NCBI RefSeq assembly: GCF_900107255.1
Contig: NZ_FNPH01000001.1
Span: forward strand, 806,001-870,000
From: Micromonospora pattaloongensis
GTDB lineage: Bacteria; Actinomycetota; Actinomycetes; Mycobacteriales; Micromonosporaceae
Direction: 5' to 3'
Length of the DNA: 64,000 nt
In this document: one piece after another, positions 27,560-35,728 of the stretch
Numbering within the stretch: the stretch's first letter is position 1
How the letters are laid out: every line of letters starts with the position of its first letter
Program-made: the position numbers and the translations under genes
The notes under the pieces: model-generated
Seen by the model: only the letters and a program-made list of their open reading frames with translations
What the model was told of the DNA's origin: nothing
Database searches by the model: none

Positions 27560-27979
27560 TCACCACAGCGGCCAGTCGCCGGCCCCCGCCCACCGGAGCG
27601 CCACGGCGGTGGCGGCGATGCCCCATCCGACGGCGGTGACCATGGCGACCCCGACGGCCACCCCGCGGTCACCGAACCGGACGAGCGCCAACGCCACCAG
27701 CCAGGCGAGCGCCCCGGCGAACAGCGTCCACCAGGCGTACCCGGGCAGACTCGTGCCGAGCAGGCCGAACAGCAGCAGCCAGGCGGCAGCCCCGCCGGCG
27801 CCGGCCGCGATCGCGCCCGGCCGTACCGGGTGGGGTTCGCGGTAGGTCGGGCGCGACGGCGCCGCCGGGTACGCGGGCGGCGGGGCGGGGAACAGTCCGG
27901 ACGGGACACGTGACGGCGGCGACCAACGGGGCGGCGCCGGCACGCCGGACGGCGACCAGCTCGCGGACCGATCGGCCAT
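27560..27979 (-). CDS. Small membrane protein with Pro-rich N-terminus
   Basis: A 139-aa protein. Residues 1-60 are Pro/Ser/Ala-rich and probably cytoplasmic and disordered (SGVPAPPRWSPPSRVPSG). Three hydrophobic segments then follow: GAIAAGAGGAAAWLLLFGLL, WWTLFAGALAWLVALALV and VAVGVAMVTAVGWGIAATAV. There is no known domain. The ATG at 27979 has AAGGAG 9 nt upstream, which decides the start over an earlier in-frame one. Confidence 0.75.
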   Translation of the reverse strand: MADRSASWSPSGVPAPPRWSPPSRVPSGLFPAPPPAYPAAPSRPTYREPHPVRPGAIAAGAGGAAAWLLLFGLLGTSLPGYAWWTLFAGALAWLVALALVRFGDRGVAVGVAMVTAVGWGIAATAVALRWAGAGDWPLW

Positions 27980-28098
27980 CGGCGCGCTCCTTCGCTCACG
28001 ACTGCACCGGTTCGGGCGCAGCGTACCCACAGCGCGGCCCGGCCCGCGCGGGTTCGCCGGGTCTGCGGCGGTCGATGCGCTCTGCCAGGATGGCGCGC

Positions 28099-28857
28099 AT
28101 GTCCACGCACGAACCGCCGGTCCCGCGACGCGTCCACCGGGTGTTGTCGCTGACGGCCCTGCTGTCGTTGTCGGCGGTCGCGGCGTGCGGTCAGGGTGCG
28201 CCCTCGCCGCGCAGCGCGTGGACGTCTCCGGCGGGGGAGCCGGGCCCGAGCGCCACCGCGACCCGCGCCCCGACGGCGACGGCCGCCGCGACGCCCCGCG
28301 CGACCGCCGGCTCGACGGCGGCCCCCACCCGCGCTGCCCCCGACTGGCGCTACGTCTTCCCGGTCCCGGGCGGGAACGTGTCGTACCACCCGACCCACGC
28401 CGCCTATCCGGCGACGGACATCTTCGCCGACTGCGGCGTCCCCGTGGTGGCGGTGACCGACGGCCGCGTGTTGGAGATCAGCCGGGTGGACCGGTACCGC
28501 AAGACCGGCCCGGACGGACCGCTCAACGGCGGCCGGTTCGTCTCGATCCTCGGCGACGACGGGGTCCGCTACTACGGCTCGCACCTGACCGAGGTCGCGC
28601 TCGGCATCGAGGCCGGGGTGCGGGTGCGCGCGGGGCAGCGGCTCGGCACGGTCGGTCGGACCGGCAACGCCAACAACGTCTGCCACCTGCACTTCGCGAT
28701 CTCGCCGCCGTGTGCCCGGACCGGGGACTGGTGGATCCGGCGCGGCGTGGTGTGGCCGGCGCCGTTCCTGGACTCGTGGCGGAAGAAGAGCGCGCGGTCA
28801 CCGGTCGCGAAGGTCACCGCCTGGCACCGCGACCGCGGCTGTCCCAAGGCGCCCTGA
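28099..28857 (+). CDS. M23/LytM-type peptidase lipoprotein
   Basis: A 252-aa exported protein with a signal peptide VLSLTALLSLSAVAAC (lipobox VAAC near residue 30) and an Ala/Thr/Pro linker. The LytM domain keeps the zinc and catalytic pattern: HPTHAAYPATDIFADCG (His and Asp ligands) and HLHFAI (the H-x-H motif). DGRVLEISRVD is the family core strand. It would cut peptidoglycan cross-bridges or act as an amidase activator. ATG 28099 lies 7 nt after CAGGAT, so the transcript may be leaderless; the same bases could act as a Shine-Dalgarno (AGGA). ATG 28090 is an alternative. Confidence 0.9.
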   Translation: MSTHEPPVPRRVHRVLSLTALLSLSAVAACGQGAPSPRSAWTSPAGEPGPSATATRAPTATAAATPRATAGSTAAPTRAAPDWRYVFPVPGGNVSYHPTHAAYPATDIFADCGVPVVAVTDGRVLEISRVDRYRKTGPDGPLNGGRFVSILGDDGVRYYGSHLTEVALGIEAGVRVRAGQRLGTVGRTGNANNVCHLHFAISPPCARTGDWWIRRGVVWPAPFLDSWRKKSARSPVAKVTAWHRDRGCPKAP

Positions 28858-28862
28858 TCGCC

Positions 28863-29027
28863 TCAGCGCAGCCCTCCGCCGACGGCGGCGGTGTCGTCGG
28901 GCGCCGGGCCGACGTCCACCTTGGCGGCCGACCCGGCCAGGATGATGCCGACGGTGGCCGCCAGGGTGACGGTGGCCCGCAGCAGGGCGCGCCGGAGACG
29001 CCGGCCCGTCTTGTCCCGGAAAGTCAC
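28863..29027 (-). CDS. Possible 54-aa single-pass membrane/secreted peptide
   Basis: GTG-initiated: MTFRDKTGRRLRRALLRATV, then TLAATVGIILAGSAAKVDVG and a short polar tail. The basic N-terminus plus one hydrophobic segment looks like a signal anchor. No Shine-Dalgarno is evident, which could mean a leaderless transcript. It is tail-to-tail with the LytM gene, 5 bp apart. The call rests only on composition. Confidence 0.5.
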   Translation of the reverse strand: MTFRDKTGRRLRRALLRATVTLAATVGIILAGSAAKVDVGPAPDDTAAVGGGLR

Positions 29028-29139
29028 TGAGGCAGGGTAACTGCGAGGTAGCGGTATTCCCGCGACCCGCGCGGCGGAATGTCGCGTCCGGTCGACACCA
29101 CGCGCGGTCCCGGCGCGGCGATGTGCGAGAGTCCTCGGC

Positions 29140-30162
29140 GTGAATGTCGCGGTGATCGGGCTCGGTCTCATCGGCGGTTCCGTGCTGCGGGCGCTCGCCC
29201 TCGCCGGACACGCCGGGTACGGGCACGACGCCGACCCGGCCGCCCGCGCGACCGCGCGCACCGCGGCCGCCCAGGCGCCCCCGGCCGCCCGCTGGCAGGT
29301 CGTGCCGACCGTACGGGACGCGGTGGCGCGGGCGGAGCTGGTCGTGGTCGCCGTGCCGCTGCCCGCGGTCGCGGCCGTCTTCGACGAGCTGGCCGACGTC
29401 GGGTACGCCGGGCTCGTCACCGATGTCACGTCTGTGAAGTCACCCGTGCAGCTCCTCGCTGAGCAGCGCCTGCACCGCCACAACCGGCTCGCCAGCTTCG
29501 TCGGCGGTCATCCGATGGCGGGGCGGGAGACGTCGGGCTTCACCGCGGCCGATCCCGGCCTGTTCGCCGGGGCGGCCTGGGTGCTCTGCCTCGAGCCCGG
29601 GGCCACCACGCTGACCGACTGGTTGGAGCTGGCGGTCCTCGCCACCTCGCTCGGCGCCCGGGTCGTGCCGGCCACCGCCGCCGAGCACGACCGGGCGGTC
29701 GCGACGGTCAGCCACGTACCCCATCTGCTCGCCGCGGCGCTCGCCGCGGCCACGACGGCCGACCCGCTCGCCGGCACCCTGGCCGCGGGCTCGTTCCGGG
29801 ACGGCACCCGGGTCGCGGCGAGCCACCCGGATCTGGTGGCGGCGATGTGCGGCGGGAACGCCCCCGCGGTACGGCCCGCGCTCGACGCGATCCTCGACGC
29901 GTTGGGCGACGCGCGCGCCGCGCTCGACGCCGACGACCCGATCGCCGCGCTCCGGCCGTGGCTCGCGCCGGGCTGCGCCGCCCGCACGGCGTGGCCACCG
30001 CAGCCCGGGAAACCGTTGGAGCTGCCCGCCCGCGCGGACGCGCTGCTGCGGCTGGGCCGCGCCGGCGGGTGGATCACCGGGGTCGCGGAGGACCGGCGCA
30101 CGGTGACGGCCGTCCGGCCCCGGCCCGGCGACACCCTCGACCAGTCCGACGTGGGGGATTGA
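29140..30162 (+). CDS. tyrA: Prephenate dehydrogenase
   Basis: Oxidative decarboxylation of prephenate to 4-hydroxyphenylpyruvate, for tyrosine synthesis. The 340-aa protein begins with the NAD-binding VAVIGLGLIGGSVLRALALA. It has TDVTSVKSPV, the signature FVGGHPMAGRETSGF with the catalytic His, and EHDRAVATVSHVPHLLAAAL in the helical dimerisation domain. No ACT domain follows; the C-terminus (GRAGGWITGVAEDRRTVTAV) is a short beta segment of unknown role. The GTG at 29140 has no clear Shine-Dalgarno and lies 7 nt after GAGAGT, so leaderless translation is possible. Confidence 0.95.
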   Translation: MNVAVIGLGLIGGSVLRALALAGHAGYGHDADPAARATARTAAAQAPPAARWQVVPTVRDAVARAELVVVAVPLPAVAAVFDELADVGYAGLVTDVTSVKSPVQLLAEQRLHRHNRLASFVGGHPMAGRETSGFTAADPGLFAGAAWVLCLEPGATTLTDWLELAVLATSLGARVVPATAAEHDRAVATVSHVPHLLAAALAAATTADPLAGTLAAGSFRDGTRVAASHPDLVAAMCGGNAPAVRPALDAILDALGDARAALDADDPIAALRPWLAPGCAARTAWPPQPGKPLELPARADALLRLGRAGGWITGVAEDRRTVTAVRPRPGDTLDQSDVGD

Positions 30163-30202
30163 TCGCGCGCACGATCGGCACCCACGGGCTAACGTAGCGG
30201 CC

Positions 30203-31276
30203 ATGGCTGCCCGGGACGCGATCGCCGACCTGCGACAGATCGCGTTCCTGCTGGAACGGGCGAACGAGGCGACCTTCCGGGTCCGGGCCTTCCGCTCCGC
30301 GGCGAACGCTCTCGGTGCGTTGCCCGGCGCCGAGCTCGCGGCGCGCGCGGAGGCGGGGACGCTGACCGAGTTCGCCGGCGTGGGCGAGGTGACCGCGCGC
30401 TGCGTGGCCGAGTCGCTGCGCGGCGAGGAACCGGTCTATCTGCGGCGGCTGCTCGCCACCGAGGGCACCGATCTCGACGAGGCGGCCGCGGCGCTGCGCG
30501 CGGCGCTACGCGGCGACTGCCACACCCACTCCGACTGGTCCGACGGGGGCTCGCCGATCGAGGAGATGGCGCTGGCCGCGGTGGGTCTCGGCCACGAGTA
30601 CCTCGTGCTCACGGACCACTCCCCCCGGCTGACCGTGGCCAACGGGCTCAGCCCCGAGCGGCTGGGCCGCCAGCTCGACCACGTCGCGGCGCTCAACGCC
30701 GCGCTGCCGGAGGGGTTCCGCATCCTCACCGGCATCGAGGTCGACATTCTCGCCGACGGCTCGCTCGACCAGTCGGACGAGCTGCTGGCGCGGCTCGACG
30801 TGGTGGTCGGCTCGGTGCACAGCGGGCTCAAGGATGACAGCGCCAAGATGACGCGGCGGATGCTGCGGGCGGTCGAGAACCCGCACCTCGACATCCTCGG
30901 GCACTGCACCGGGCGCATGGTCGCGAAGCGGCCGCCCGGCGTCACGGGCCCGGGCGACCGCGGGCACCGGACCCGCAGCCGGCCGGAGAGCAGCTTCGAC
31001 GCGGCCGCCGTGTTCGCGGCCTGCGCGGAGCACGGCAAGGCCGTCGAGATCAACTCACGGCCGGAGCGTCAGGATCCGCCGAAGCGGCTGATCCGGCTCG
31101 CGCTGGAGGCGGGCTGCCTCTTCGCGATCAACACTGACGGGCACGCGCCGGGCCAGCTCGACTGGCAGCGGTACGGCTGCGAGCGCGCGGCGCTGTGCGG
31201 GGTGCCCGCCGACCGGGTCGTGAACACGTGGGGCGCCGACGAGCTGCTGAAGTGGACGGCCACGCACGATCGCTAG
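30203..31276 (+). CDS. PHP-domain phosphoesterase with HhH N-terminus (PolX-like)
   Basis: A 357-aa protein. Residues 1-90 form a PolX-type helix-hairpin-helix region (LRQIAFLLERANEATFRVRA, FAGVGEVTARCVAESL). The PHP metallo-phosphoesterase domain follows with GDCHTHSDWSDGGSP (H-x-H), LTDHS, TGIEVDIL (Glu), VGSVHS, LGHCTGRM and INTDGHAP. All the usual metal ligands appear present. It is probably a nuclease or phosphatase in DNA repair; the polymerase palm of true PolX is absent. TAACGT ends 7 nt before the ATG, suggesting a leaderless transcript. Confidence 0.9.
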   Translation: MAARDAIADLRQIAFLLERANEATFRVRAFRSAANALGALPGAELAARAEAGTLTEFAGVGEVTARCVAESLRGEEPVYLRRLLATEGTDLDEAAAALRAALRGDCHTHSDWSDGGSPIEEMALAAVGLGHEYLVLTDHSPRLTVANGLSPERLGRQLDHVAALNAALPEGFRILTGIEVDILADGSLDQSDELLARLDVVVGSVHSGLKDDSAKMTRRMLRAVENPHLDILGHCTGRMVAKRPPGVTGPGDRGHRTRSRPESSFDAAAVFAACAEHGKAVEINSRPERQDPPKRLIRLALEAGCLFAINTDGHAPGQLDWQRYGCERAALCGVPADRVVNTWGADELLKWTATHDR

Positions 31277-31318
31277 CGCCACCGCGCACATCGCGGGACT
31301 GACGCGCGGCGCGCCGGG

Positions 31319-32302
31319 TCAGCGGCGGGCGACGTGCCCGACGGTGGGCGCGGCGGCGGGCTCCGGTGGCGCGAGCGCGCGGCGGCGGCGACCCAGCAAC
31401 CCCTGCGACACCGCCACGCCGGCGAGCACGATCACTGCCCCGACCGGCTGGTGCCAGGTGAGGCGCTCGTCGAGGGCGGTGACGCCGATGAGCACGGCGA
31501 AGACCGGGATCAGGTACGTCACCGTGGACGCGGTGCTGGCTCCGGCCAGCCGGATGTTGCGCAGATTGATCACGAACGCCAGACCGGTGCCGAGCGCGCC
31601 CAGGGCGAGAACGCTGGCGACGACGTCGGCGGAGAGCCGCGTCGGCGCGGGTGGCGCGCCGGCGACCAGCGGCGCCACGATCGCGAGCTGGGCCGTCGCC
31701 AGCAGCAGCTGCGCGGCGGAGAGCGCGACGCCGGACTCGCGCCCGGCCGCGATGAACCGCTTCTGGTACGGGATCGCCACGCCGTAGCAGGCCGCCGCGC
31801 CGAAGCACAGCAGTTGCCCGGTGAACTGGGCACCGCCGACACCCTGCCAGACGCCGAGCACCACGAGGACGCCGACGAACCCGAGCACCATCCCGGTCGC
31901 GCTGCGCGCCGTCATCCGTTCGGTCCCGAAGACCAGCACCGCCATCGGCAGCACCACCAGCGGCGTGGTCGCGTTCCAGATGCCGGCGAGCATCGAGGCC
32001 ACGCCGAGCTGCTCGCCGTATCCGAAGAGGGTGAAGGGCAGGGCGACGCCGATGGCCGCGACCACCGCGAGGTGCAGCCAGAGCCGGGGGTCGCGGGGCA
32101 GCCGGTCGCGCAGCACGGCGAGCACGACGAGCAGGGTGAGCGCACCGGCCGCGACCCGGCCGAGGGTGACGTAGACCGGGTGCAGCTCGCGCACTCCGAT
32201 CTTGATGAACAGAAAGCTGCTCCCCCAGATCGCGCCGAGGGCGAGAAAGCCCGGCAGCCAACTGCGGAGTTCGGCCTTGTCAGGAGCGGTTGCGGTGGTC
32301 AC
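31319..32302 (-). CDS. EamA/DMT-family transporter
   Basis: A 327-aa membrane protein with ten predicted helices in two EamA repeats. The first begins WLPGFLALGAIWGSSFLFIK, the second QFTGQLLCFGAAACYGVAIP. The closing segment is LDERLTWHQPVGAVIVLAGV, a family hallmark, followed by a basic Pro/Ala-rich tail. DMT transporters export amino acids, metabolites or drugs; the substrate is unknown. The start is uncertain: GTG at 32302, where AGGA touches the start codon, or GTG at 32311, three codons earlier. Confidence 0.92.
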   Translation of the reverse strand: MTTATAPDKAELRSWLPGFLALGAIWGSSFLFIKIGVRELHPVYVTLGRVAAGALTLLVVLAVLRDRLPRDPRLWLHLAVVAAIGVALPFTLFGYGEQLGVASMLAGIWNATTPLVVLPMAVLVFGTERMTARSATGMVLGFVGVLVVLGVWQGVGGAQFTGQLLCFGAAACYGVAIPYQKRFIAAGRESGVALSAAQLLLATAQLAIVAPLVAGAPPAPTRLSADVVASVLALGALGTGLAFVINLRNIRLAGASTASTVTYLIPVFAVLIGVTALDERLTWHQPVGAVIVLAGVAVSQGLLGRRRRALAPPEPAAAPTVGHVARR

Positions 32303-32489
32303 TCCTGACACTTTGCCCCAGGGGTCCGACAAATGTCCCGCGACTTTCGGACATCGTGTCGACGACTGCCGGAGGATCTTGTCGTACGGCCCCCGCCCCG
32401 AGGCGCTGACGGAGACCACTCGGCTTCGCACAGTGCGCGCTCGGCGACGCGTCCGCGGAATGGGTGGACGAATCAGCGGATGAGTCACG

Positions 32490-32495
32490 TAGGGT
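32490..32495 (+). promoter_or_regulatory. Predicted -10 box giving a leaderless DUF885 mRNA
   Basis: TAGGGT ends 6 nt before the GTG at 32502, so transcription would start at the initiation codon. The same box (CACGTAGGGT) precedes the leuA leader ORF. The -35 region is weak. Confidence 0.45.
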
Positions 32496-32501
32496 CATTC
32501 C

Positions 32502-34172
32502 GTGGGACGAATCGATGACCTCGCGAACCGGTATGTCGACGAGTGGGCACCGCTCAACCCGGCCGGCGCAACCTACGTCGGCATTCCCGGCTACGACGAT
32601 CAGCTCGACGACCTGTCGCCCGACGGTTTCGCCGCCCAGGCCGAGTTGACGCGTCGCACGCTGCGCGAACTCGACGTGGCGGAGCCGGAGACCGAGGCGG
32701 AGCGGGTCGCGAAGGACGCGATGGCCGAGCGCCTGGGGCTGGAGCTGGCGCGCTACGACGCCGGCGAGGCGACCAGCGAGATCAACGTCATCGCCAGCGC
32801 CCTGCACGGGCTGCGCCAGGTCTTCGACCTGATGCCGACCCGGGGCGAGGAGGCGGTCCGGAACATCTCGGCCCGTCTCAACCAGTTCTCCCGCGCCGTC
32901 GAGCAGTACAAGACGACGCTGCGGGCGGCGGCGGACGCCGGTCACGTGAGCCCCCGGGCCCAGATGCTCGAGGTCGCCAAGCAGTGCGACATCTGGACCG
33001 ACACCGACGGGGACAACTTCTTCCACGGGCTCGTCGACCGGCTCGACGCCGACGGCGCGCTCGCCTCCGACCTGCGGCGCGGGGCCGCGGCGGCGACCGC
33101 CGCGACCGCACAGTTCGGCCAGTTCCTCCGGGACGAGCTGGCGCCGCGCGGCCGGGAGAAGCAGGCCGCCGGGCGCGAGCGCTACCAGCTCGCCTCGCAG
33201 TACTTCCTGGGGGCGAAGGTCGACCTCGACGAGACGTACGCCTGGGGGTTCGCCGAGCTGGCCCGGCTGGAGTCGGAGATGCGGGCGGTGGCCGCCCGGA
33301 TCGTGGGGTCGGGGGCGAGCATCGACGACGCGGTCGCGGCGCTGGACGCGGACCCGGCCCGCAACATCCAGGGCAAGGAGGCGTTCCGCGACTGGATGCA
33401 GGCGCTCGCCGACAAGGCGATCGCCGAGCTGCATGGCACGCACTTCGACATCCCGGAGCAGGTGCGGCGCATCGAGTGCTGCCTCGCGCCGACCAGCGAC
33501 GGCGGCATCTACTACACCGGCCCGAGCGAGGACTTCTCGCGTCCGGGGCGGATGTGGTGGGCCGTCCCGCAGGGGATCACCGAGTTCTCCACCTGGCGCG
33601 AGGTCACGACGGTCTACCACGAGGGCGTGCCGGGGCACCACCTGCAGGTCGCGCAGACGCAGGTCCGGGCGGAGCTGCTCAACCGCTGGCAGCGGCTGCT
33701 CTGCTGGTGCTCGGGGCACGGCGAGGGCTGGGCGCTCTATTCGGAGCGGCTGATGGACGAGCTGGGCTACCTGGAGGACCCGGGCGACAAGCTCGGCATG
33801 CTCGACGGGCAGGCGTTCCGGGCGGCCCGGGTGATCGTCGACATCGGGATGCACCTGGAGCTGGAGATCCCGCGCGACAACCCGTTCGGTTTCCACCCCG
33901 GTGAGCGCTGGACGCCCGAGCTCGGCTGGGAGTTCATGCGGGCGCACTGCCGGGTGCCCGACGAGAACCTGCGGTTCGAGCTCAACCGCTATCTCGGCTG
34001 GCCGGGGCAGGCCCCGTCGTACAAGGTCGGCGAGCGGATCTGGCTGCAGGCCCGCGAGGACGCCCGCGCCCGCAAGGGGTCGGCGTTCGACCTCAAGGAG
34101 TTCCACCGCGACGCGCTCAACCTCGGCGCGCTCGGTCTGGACCCGCTGAAGTCGGCGCTAACGCGGATCTGA
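32502..34172 (+). CDS. DUF885-family metallopeptidase
   Basis: A 556-aa, mostly helical protein without a signal peptide. The zinc-protease-like motif is VYHEGVPGHHLQVAQ (H-E-x-x-x-H-H pattern, near residue 375), followed by HGEGWALYSERLMDELGY, which supplies the third ligand Glu. Upstream segments such as YYTGPSEDFSRPGRMWWAVP are characteristic of DUF885. It is probably a cytoplasmic oligopeptidase or carboxypeptidase-like enzyme; the substrate is unknown. No Shine-Dalgarno precedes the GTG, consistent with a leaderless mRNA. Confidence 0.9.
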   Translation: MGRIDDLANRYVDEWAPLNPAGATYVGIPGYDDQLDDLSPDGFAAQAELTRRTLRELDVAEPETEAERVAKDAMAERLGLELARYDAGEATSEINVIASALHGLRQVFDLMPTRGEEAVRNISARLNQFSRAVEQYKTTLRAAADAGHVSPRAQMLEVAKQCDIWTDTDGDNFFHGLVDRLDADGALASDLRRGAAAATAATAQFGQFLRDELAPRGREKQAAGRERYQLASQYFLGAKVDLDETYAWGFAELARLESEMRAVAARIVGSGASIDDAVAALDADPARNIQGKEAFRDWMQALADKAIAELHGTHFDIPEQVRRIECCLAPTSDGGIYYTGPSEDFSRPGRMWWAVPQGITEFSTWREVTTVYHEGVPGHHLQVAQTQVRAELLNRWQRLLCWCSGHGEGWALYSERLMDELGYLEDPGDKLGMLDGQAFRAARVIVDIGMHLELEIPRDNPFGFHPGERWTPELGWEFMRAHCRVPDENLRFELNRYLGWPGQAPSYKVGERIWLQAREDARARKGSAFDLKEFHRDALNLGALGLDPLKSALTRI

Positions 34173-34393
34173 GCGACGGGCGGTCAGCGCCCACCCGCGA
34201 CCGCCGCGGACCCGTCCCGCGCACCCGCGGCGGCACCGCCACGCACATGTCACCGAGCGGTCGCCCGAAATCCACCCTGCGGCCCGCCGGCAATCCGGTC
34301 GAGAAGGTCCACTGCGTTTGCAGACCGACGCGCCGGGCAGCCAGTAGCTGACCGACGCGCGGAGCCGTACCCCGACCTCTGCCGGGAGGCGTC

Positions 34394-35671
34394 ATGACCG
34401 CACCCACCCTGCTCACCCCAGCGGCGACACGACCGGGTGGCCGAGCCCCGTCCCGCGCCCTGCAGATCGCGCACTTCTCGGACACCTACCTGCCCCGTCG
34501 GGACGGCGTGATCTCGTCGCTGCACACGCTGACCGAGGCGCTGACCGCGGCCGGTCACGGCTGCCTCACGGTGGTGCCGCGGCACCGGCAGCAGCCGGCG
34601 GCGCCCGAGCTGCTCGGCCTGCGCGCGCTGGCCTGCGGGGTCGCCGACCTGCGGCTGCTGCCGTGGCCGACGAACGCGCAGGTCGAGCGGGTCGCCGCCT
34701 GGGGGCCGGACCTGATCCACGTGCACACGCCGGGCCCGGTCGGGCTGCTCGGCACGCTCGTCGCGCGCCGCCTCGGGTTGCCCATCGTGCACACGTACCA
34801 CACCGATCTGCACGCGTACGTCGACGCGTACCGCATTCCGATCGCGGCGCTCCGGCTGCTCGTCCGGCTGTACGCCCGTCGCCTCGGCGTCACGGACCCG
34901 CCGCGCGCCGACGGCCGCACCCGGCACGGGGTGGTCGACGCCGTCAACGGCCTGCTGCTGACCGACGCGGATGCCGTCGTCGTTCCCACGCCGGCGGTGC
35001 TGGCCCGCGCCGGCCTGCCGGTACCGCAGCAGCGAATCTTCCTGGTTCCGGCGGCCGTGCCGGAGCGCGCGGGGACGGCGGGGCCCGCCGCGTTCCGCGA
35101 CCGGTACGGCATCGCGCCGACCGACCGGGTGGTGCTCTTCGTCGGCCGGGTGAACCGGGAAAAGGGTGTCGACCTGCTGCTGCCGGCGTTCGCGCGGATC
35201 CTGGCCGCCGAGCCGCAGGCCCGGCTGGTGCTCGTCGGCGCGGTCTACGAGCGCCGCTGGCTGCGCCGGCTGATCGAGTGTTCCGGCGTCGTCGGCGACC
35301 GGGTGGTGGTCACCGGGCAATTGCCGGGCGGGTCCGTGGCGGACGCCTACGCCGCGGCCGACGTGCTGGCCTTCCCGTCCCGCACCGACACGCAGGGGCT
35401 GGTGCTGCAGGAGGCAGCGCTGGCCGGGGTGCCGAGCGTGCTCGCCGATCCGGTGCTGCACCGTTCCGGGGCGATCGGCGAGACCGCGGTGCTGGCCGAC
35501 GGGTCCCCGGCCGGTTTCGCCGCCGCCGTCACCCGGCTGCTCCGCGATCCGGCGGCGGCGCGGCGGCAGGGCGCCGCGGCGCGGGCCCGGGCGGTGCGGC
35601 ACACCCCGCAGCGGTACGGCGCCGCGATGCTCGACGTCTACCGGCACGCGTTGGCGAGGGCCGGAAGCTGA
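34394..35671 (+). CDS. Glycosyltransferase family 4 (PimB/MgtA-like)
   Basis: A 425-aa GT-B enzyme. The N-terminal domain has LQIAHFSDTYLPRRDGVISS and PDLIHVHTPGPVGLLGTLVA with IVHTYHTDLHAYVDAY, as in actinobacterial mannosyltransferases acting on lipid acceptors. The C-terminal nucleotide-sugar domain has VVLFVGRVNREKGVDLLLPA, VVTGQLPGG and the E-x7-E motif region FPSRTDTQGLVLQEAALAGV, where the first Glu is replaced by Asp or Thr. A probable role is transfer of mannose or glucose in glycolipid or glycan assembly. The ATG follows GGGAGGCGTC. Confidence 0.9.
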   Translation: MTAPTLLTPAATRPGGRAPSRALQIAHFSDTYLPRRDGVISSLHTLTEALTAAGHGCLTVVPRHRQQPAAPELLGLRALACGVADLRLLPWPTNAQVERVAAWGPDLIHVHTPGPVGLLGTLVARRLGLPIVHTYHTDLHAYVDAYRIPIAALRLLVRLYARRLGVTDPPRADGRTRHGVVDAVNGLLLTDADAVVVPTPAVLARAGLPVPQQRIFLVPAAVPERAGTAGPAAFRDRYGIAPTDRVVLFVGRVNREKGVDLLLPAFARILAAEPQARLVLVGAVYERRWLRRLIECSGVVGDRVVVTGQLPGGSVADAYAAADVLAFPSRTDTQGLVLQEAALAGVPSVLADPVLHRSGAIGETAVLADGSPAGFAAAVTRLLRDPAAARRQGAAARARAVRHTPQRYGAAMLDVYRHALARAGS

Positions 35672-35675
35672 CGTA

Positions 35676-35711
35676 CGGGCCGGCGCCACCGGGGGGAACG
35701 GCGCCGGCCCG
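35676..35711. terminator. 12-bp hairpin between convergent genes
   Basis: CGGGCCGGCGCC (35676-35687) pairs perfectly with GGCGCCGGCCCG (35700-35711) around a 12-nt loop. It starts 4 nt after the GT4 stop and ends 17 nt before the stop of the DUF6114 gene. Confidence 0.75.
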
Positions 35712-35728
35712 CAGCCGGGGGGAACGGG